Shown here piece by piece: positions 59,651 through 64,000 of a stretch of 64,000 bases of DNA; the stretch's first letter is position 1, and each line of letters begins with the position of its first letter. The notes below the pieces were generated by a model. That model had not been told where the DNA came from and searched no databases. It saw only the letters and a program-made list of their open reading frames with translations. Both the position numbers and the translations under genes were made by a program. Source of the DNA: Collybiopsis luxurians FD-317 M1 (taxonomy: Eukaryota > Basidiomycota > Agaricomycetes > Agaricales > Omphalotaceae); assembly GCA_000827265.1 (NCBI GenBank), contig KN834779.1, positions 126,679 through 190,678 on the forward strand, read 5' to 3'.

Positions 59651-61660
59651 TCACAAACTCGGCAACAAGTCAAACACCCCCGATACACTATATCCATAAA
59701 GTATCGCATAATACCTCACCTCCCTAATCCCAACCCGCTCCTTTTCCCTCCCCATTCCAATCGGATCGACAAACTTTTTAGGCGCATCGCACAGAGGTTC
59801 AAACCACCAATTCATATCACCCGATTCGGATCGACCGTGTCCGCAACAGACGAGCTCTTTACACTTGTGATCTCTGTTCGGTATGTAAAGGTCTAGAAGC
59901 AATAGGACCGAAGATGATCGAAGTTTGATCCCCGTTTCAGTGCAGGATGACCCTGGCTTGATAGGGAGATGACGTCCGTAGTAGTCCACTAGGGATTGTA
60001 AGATGGATGTCCGGTGGGCTTCTAGGGTCTGCCTGATGATGAATTTGATGAAGGTCGTGTCGTAGTTGTTACCTCGGGAAGATAGTCCTAAGGGAACAAA
60101 ATACGTTATTACAAGAACCGGTGTTGCATTGTAAGATGAAGGAGATACCACGAGGGGAGGACAAGGATACATTGGATCCGCACACCTGACGGTGACCCGC
60201 ATTCCAATCCATACGCTGACATTCGTAGCTGCAGTAAACGTTGGTTCGGCAACGAGAACAGACTTGAATGAAGTGGCGTTCTTCGGGAATCGTATGGCAC
60301 TTTATACCAGGACAAAAGAAGAAAACAACTATGAACGATCACCGTCAAGAGAAAATATAGGAAAACTCACCTCTTTATTAGCGCAAATCACCGTGGTACT
60401 CTTATACTTCTCCTTCAGCACATCAAAATACTCCGCCTTTGCTATCGCCTCTTTCCACGCCGCACCAAATTTGGCCAATGAGGAGCCCACAGGAGCGTTG
60501 AACTCGAACGCCTTTGGATCGACCGCAAGAGCGTTGTTTGCGTATTTCAAAAACCGTCTCAAGATCGAAGGAACCGTGAAAAAGCTCAAAATCAAACTCG
60601 CCAAGTAATCGCACATTCTTGTTGTGAAATTGACATAAACTTCTCCTTTCTTTTTCACAAAATACACCGAGGAATGGATAGCATCGAGCCATCCATAATC
60701 TATAGCTTGTGCGAGCACGGAAGCGCCTTCGTTGATGATTGCCCAGAATATGAATCCGTGTAAGCAAGAGATGGTTTCAAAATAATCGTGAGACACGGAA
60801 GGATCCTCGAATATGGAAGGGCTGACTTTGGGGGCTGAGATGCGTTTTAGAGTGGTTGCAACGACTCGTATGATATCGGCTTTGAGGAGGGATTGATACA
60901 CGGGCAACTTGGCCTCGGGATCCACGACGCGTCTGATAAAGTCGGAGATGAAATAGAGGGCTTTGTGTAGGATGGCGGGCATACTTGGGGAGACGTGGTG
61001 CGTGAGGAACGACATGATGACAGTGACAGGATCCGGGGAAACTTCGAGCAGGCATCGCATAAATAACGTGGACAGTGGACCGTCTTTCTTGTGATTGTCT
61101 GCCGCATTGACGAAGAGAATCACCGCGCGCGTGTGAAGAAGGAGAGAACGATGCAAGGAGGTTACCGCGAAAGCCCATGCTTGGAATATATCTCGAAAGA
61201 CTTTGGGTGTCTTGTGAATGAGAGATTCGGCTTCGCGAAGTAAATTTTTGTGGCAGTGACCTGGGCCAATGAAGATGAGGGGAAACATGTAAAGAAGACG
61301 TTCTTGGAACTCCCAGCCTTCCCAACTTATAGCGTGTTTGCCAAGACAGGTGTCGGCGAAGAAACTAAGCCATCGATAAATCAGATTCCATTCTTGCTCG
61401 TTTCCAGTGAAGAATAGGTGTCTGGCGGAATGAAAGTGTTGGGCTTGGCTATCAAATACTAGTGCCGATAGGGCATGCAGTACTGTCTGCATCGTGGAGC
61501 ATGGATTGGAAGTATTCATATCGAAGCTGGACGGAGGATCAGCGGCCAATGCACGCATGACGAGCGGTCTTTTGGGAAAGAGGCTTTTGCCTTTGAAGGC
61601 CATTTCCAGAGCTTTTGGAGGTGCTGGAGCACCGAATGTACATCTTCTGGTGTTCTTCAT
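59651..61660 (-). CDS. MYND zinc-finger protein
   Basis: Predicted protein of about 625 aa. Exon 1 (61660-60371) encodes 430 residues without a recognised domain, with a helical look (KNLLREAESLIHKTPKVFRDIFQAWAFAVTSLH). Exon 2 (60299-60149) carries a complete MYND zinc finger, beginning ICANKE at the exon 1 end: CANKECH, CSRCRTNVYCSYECQRMDW, HRQVC. Exon 3 (60087-59651) encodes NNYDTTFIKFIIRQTLEAHRTSILQ and a polar tail. MYND fingers usually bind proline-rich partners. The C-terminus is uncertain: a good donor (GTGAGG) after GIREV at about 59727 suggests a further exon, which in the related fragment at 62025-62369 encodes a charged tail; the stop given is the unspliced one. Two broken copies of the 3' part flank the gene at 55.7-56.3 and 62.0-62.9 kb. 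Confidence 0.8.
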
Positions 61661-62024
61661 CTCCCCCGAAGGAGTTTTTGGACGTTCAAGTGATGGTCAG
61701 AAGGAAAGAAGTATTGGGACCGAATAGCACGTCGTTTTGACGTAAGTAACCGAAGCTTCGGGTTGAAGGTTGCTTTCAGCTTTCAGAAAGCGCAGTGAGG
61801 CCCTGGGATGTTAATTGTCAATGCTTTCAATAAATGCGGCTCAAGAAGACCTTGCTGGTCGCTAGTAAAGACTGACTGCATGAATAGTGCACATTTTCAC
61901 ATGAGGTTAAAGCTGTGTATAGCAACTTCCCGATATAGGTGGCAGGAGTAATAAACAATATACATTATTCAATTTATTGATTCAATTATAACCTAAAAGA
62001 TTGATCCAATATGAGCACGCAGAT
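61661..62024. promoter_or_regulatory. Upstream region of the MYND gene
   Basis: This holds the MYND promoter and the 3' end of the next MYND fragment. No specific motif is recognised. Confidence 0.3.
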
Positions 62025-62910
62025 CTATTTGCTTTTCTTCTCCTTCTCGTCTTGTTCCTCCTTGAACGGCACACTAAACTTCACATTGTCCTTGTCACTT
62101 ACTCCATCGTCCACTTCCACATTCAGTGAACCATAAGATGTGTCAGCCGTGGTTTTGTCCGTCCTCGACCTCGTTGATTTTGACCCGAAAGTCTCGTCAA
62201 GCTTCTTGAGCTCCCCAGAAGCGTCGTCCATCATACTCTCCAGCTGCCGCACCTCCTCCCAGAGTCCAAGAGTGTTCACATTATGTTCAACTGACAAAGT
62301 ATCGGATAATAACTTACCTCTCATTCCCAACCCGCTCCTTCTGCCGCTACACCCTAACTGGATCGACAAAATTTTCCGGCATCACAAAGTACCAATTCAT
62401 GTCATATAATTCGATTCCACCATGCCCGCAACACACAAGCTCCTTACATTTCTGGTCTCTATTCATCATGTGAAGTTCCAAAATAAGCAGGCCCGAAGAT
62501 GATAGAAGTTTGATCCCCGTTTCGGTGCAGGGGAAGCTGTGTCCGGGAAAGAGATGACGTTTGTAGTCGTTTGAAGGGATTGTAAGACGGATGTACGTTG
62601 GGTCTGTAGGGTCTGTTCGACAACGTATCTGATAAAGGTTTTGTTGTAGAGGTTAATTTGAAAGCGTAGTGCTAGAAGGGGGCCAAGGTTCTTCATTATA
62701 CAACTGGCCTTGCGAAGGTTGTACGTAGTACATATCACAAGTGGAGGACGAGGATACAATTGCTCCGCACACCAGTTGATGGCCTGCCTTTCAATCCATA
62801 CATTGCCATCTATAGCTGCAGCGAACTTCAGTTCGGCGACGAGAATAGCCTTGAATAAAGTGAGGAGTGGTGCAACACTTTATACCAGGAAGAAAAAAAA
62901 CCTCAGTTAA
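62025..62910 (-). pseudogene. MYND-gene 3' fragment, copy 3, with open last exon
   Basis: The zinc-finger exon (about 62900-62740) and the following exon (to about 62345) match the intact MYND gene but are frameshifted and have lost finger cysteines. The last exon remains open: after a GTAAGT...CAG intron (donor near 62318) it encodes VRQLESMMDDASGELKKLDETFG through KFSVPFKEEQDEKEKKSK, ending at 62025. This charged tail has no counterpart in the chosen model of the intact gene, so it may show what the ancestral C-terminus looked like. Confidence 0.6.
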
Positions 62911-63260
62911 ACCGTCAATGAGTGGTGATTTTTTCAGTGTCTCGTTTTGCCTTTAAGCTCATCGACTGATACCCACGTTCAGGTGCTCCTCTGTCAATTA
63001 TTTGATAAAATGAGCTTGTATGAACTGGGTATCTATATTGAATTATTCTCTATAATGTAACAACTTGTTTTTACAGAGTAGTCATTGTCCGTTAGGAATA
63101 TGAAGTACTAGAAAGAGCAGAAGAGCAAGATTGAAAAGTAGGGACCACCGTGATGGAACGAGCTACTACGCCTGTTTGGCTGATCAATCTTCATTCGTAG
63201 CCAATATTAGCGAATCGCCCTACCTTGCCACCACAAATGTAATTTCTCGCTATCATTCTG
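62911..63260. repeat. Intergenic part of the duplicated unit
   Basis: Matches 56400-56740 and 52225-52480 closely (for example 'gttgatcaatcttcrttcg' type blocks). Non-coding. Confidence 0.55.
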
Positions 63261-64000
63261 TTACCCCGCTCTAATAAAGATTTCAGTGCAAGGTGAGATG
63301 ACGGTCAAAAAGATCACCTTCTCTGTGTGATCTTGCCCAGATAATAAACCATCCAGCTGGACCAACTCGTGTAATTCATTCGGCCGATATACAGAACTAG
63401 TATTCCCAAGCCGAAAATTGGAATCAAAGTCACCAGAAGTGAACCAGCCGGACCCAGTGTCATGTTCCTGCAGATGGTCTCGCACGTTGAGTGTCGCAAG
63501 GATAGAATTGGTATAGACTGTAAACATAAATTCAGAACTGTGCAACAAAGCTTCCTAAGGCGGCAATTCACGTCGTGGCAGCACTAAGTAGAAAGGGAAC
63601 TCGATGTTTGTCCCAGGATAGACGGCGGAAAAGGAAAGCACCAAGATAGCACAGAAACTGTCACAAATGTGTATGGAAAATTATTGGCGTATGAAGGCTT
63701 TCGAAGGTTTACCTCGAGACAATTCCGGCTGTCACACTAAAGATTATCTGTACAAAAAGCGCGGTATGAGTTGATGACGCAGATGGTTTTGAAGTGCACA
63801 TACCACAGAACGAAGTAAGTGATTTGTCCTTGGGTACATGTTAGAAGATACAGGTTATGGGTATGTCAACCTCCTACCTCTTGAATGTACTGCTTGAGAA
63901 TGTCTTTTGGAATTTATGGAGGGAGAAAACAATCGCAGAAGTAATGAGAATATCGCAGGCGGCGCCGAGAGAATTGACGATAATTGCAAATGGCTGTTAT
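63261..64000 (-). CDS. DUF6534-like membrane protein, copy 3 (partial, runs off the window)
   Basis: The 3' part of a third copy. The last exon encodes YTNSILATLNVRDHLQEHDTGSGWFTSGDFDSNFRLG and ends at 63261 with a tail (TVISPCTEIFIRAG) longer than in copy 2. Upstream exons with AVYPGTNIEFPFYLVLPR, IIFSVTAGIVSR-like and the helix preceding FSLH-like sequence continue to the window edge. The 5' exons are outside the window, so integrity cannot be judged. Confidence 0.65.

Overview
The window is nuclear DNA of a filamentous fungus, most probably an agaricomycete basidiomycete. The support is dense introns of 49-118 bp with GT-AG ends, an intron-containing tRNA-Ala, a nuclear gene for the mitochondrial ATP synthase beta subunit, and protein families typical of mushrooms: NB-ARC proteins with kinesin-light-chain-type TPRs, DUF1776, RTA1, DUF6534-type membrane proteins and MYND proteins. 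One 140-base assembly gap is present (19148-19287). The species cannot be named from the sequence.

Layout. 0-11 kb: a decayed DUF1776 fragment, a large NB-ARC/TPR receptor-like gene with one frameshift, an eroded DUF4140/DUF4139 (MuiA-like) gene and an intact DUF1776 gene. 11-17 kb: a broken small membrane-protein gene, a small secreted protein, copy 1 of an unrecognised five-helix membrane protein (called 5TM here) and a 1.3-kb inverted-repeat element. 16.9-23.1 kb: a 6.1-kb mobile element with inverted termini and a 9-bp target duplication, carrying a decayed cysteine-peptidase-like gene. 23-31 kb: 5TM copies 2 and 3, pseudogene copies of genes found elsewhere in the window, two minisatellites and a hAT-like element. 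31-35 kb: an intact FYVE-like/SAP/RING gene, tRNA-Ala and a conserved gene of unknown function. 35.3-38.8 kb: a three-level nest of transposable elements. 38.9-47 kb: a small membrane protein, 5TM copies 4 and 5, a mosaic of gene fragments and one hypothetical gene. 47.5-52.2 kb: two ordinary core genes, ATP synthase beta and an RTA1 family protein. 52.5-64 kb: three DUF6534-like genes alternating with one intact and two broken MYND genes; the third DUF6534 gene runs off the window end.

How it fits together. There is no operon logic; these are separately transcribed genes. The dominant theme is local duplication and decay. At least eight gene modules occur two to five times, usually one or a few intact copies and the rest degraded, and transposons have inserted into the copies. 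The 5TM family (five copies of about 175-192 aa) is the most notable unassigned gene family. The 6.1-kb element with a peptidase cargo is the most notable mobile element. Exon boundaries were worked out by hand from splice consensus, reading frame and similarity between copies within the window; no database search was possible.
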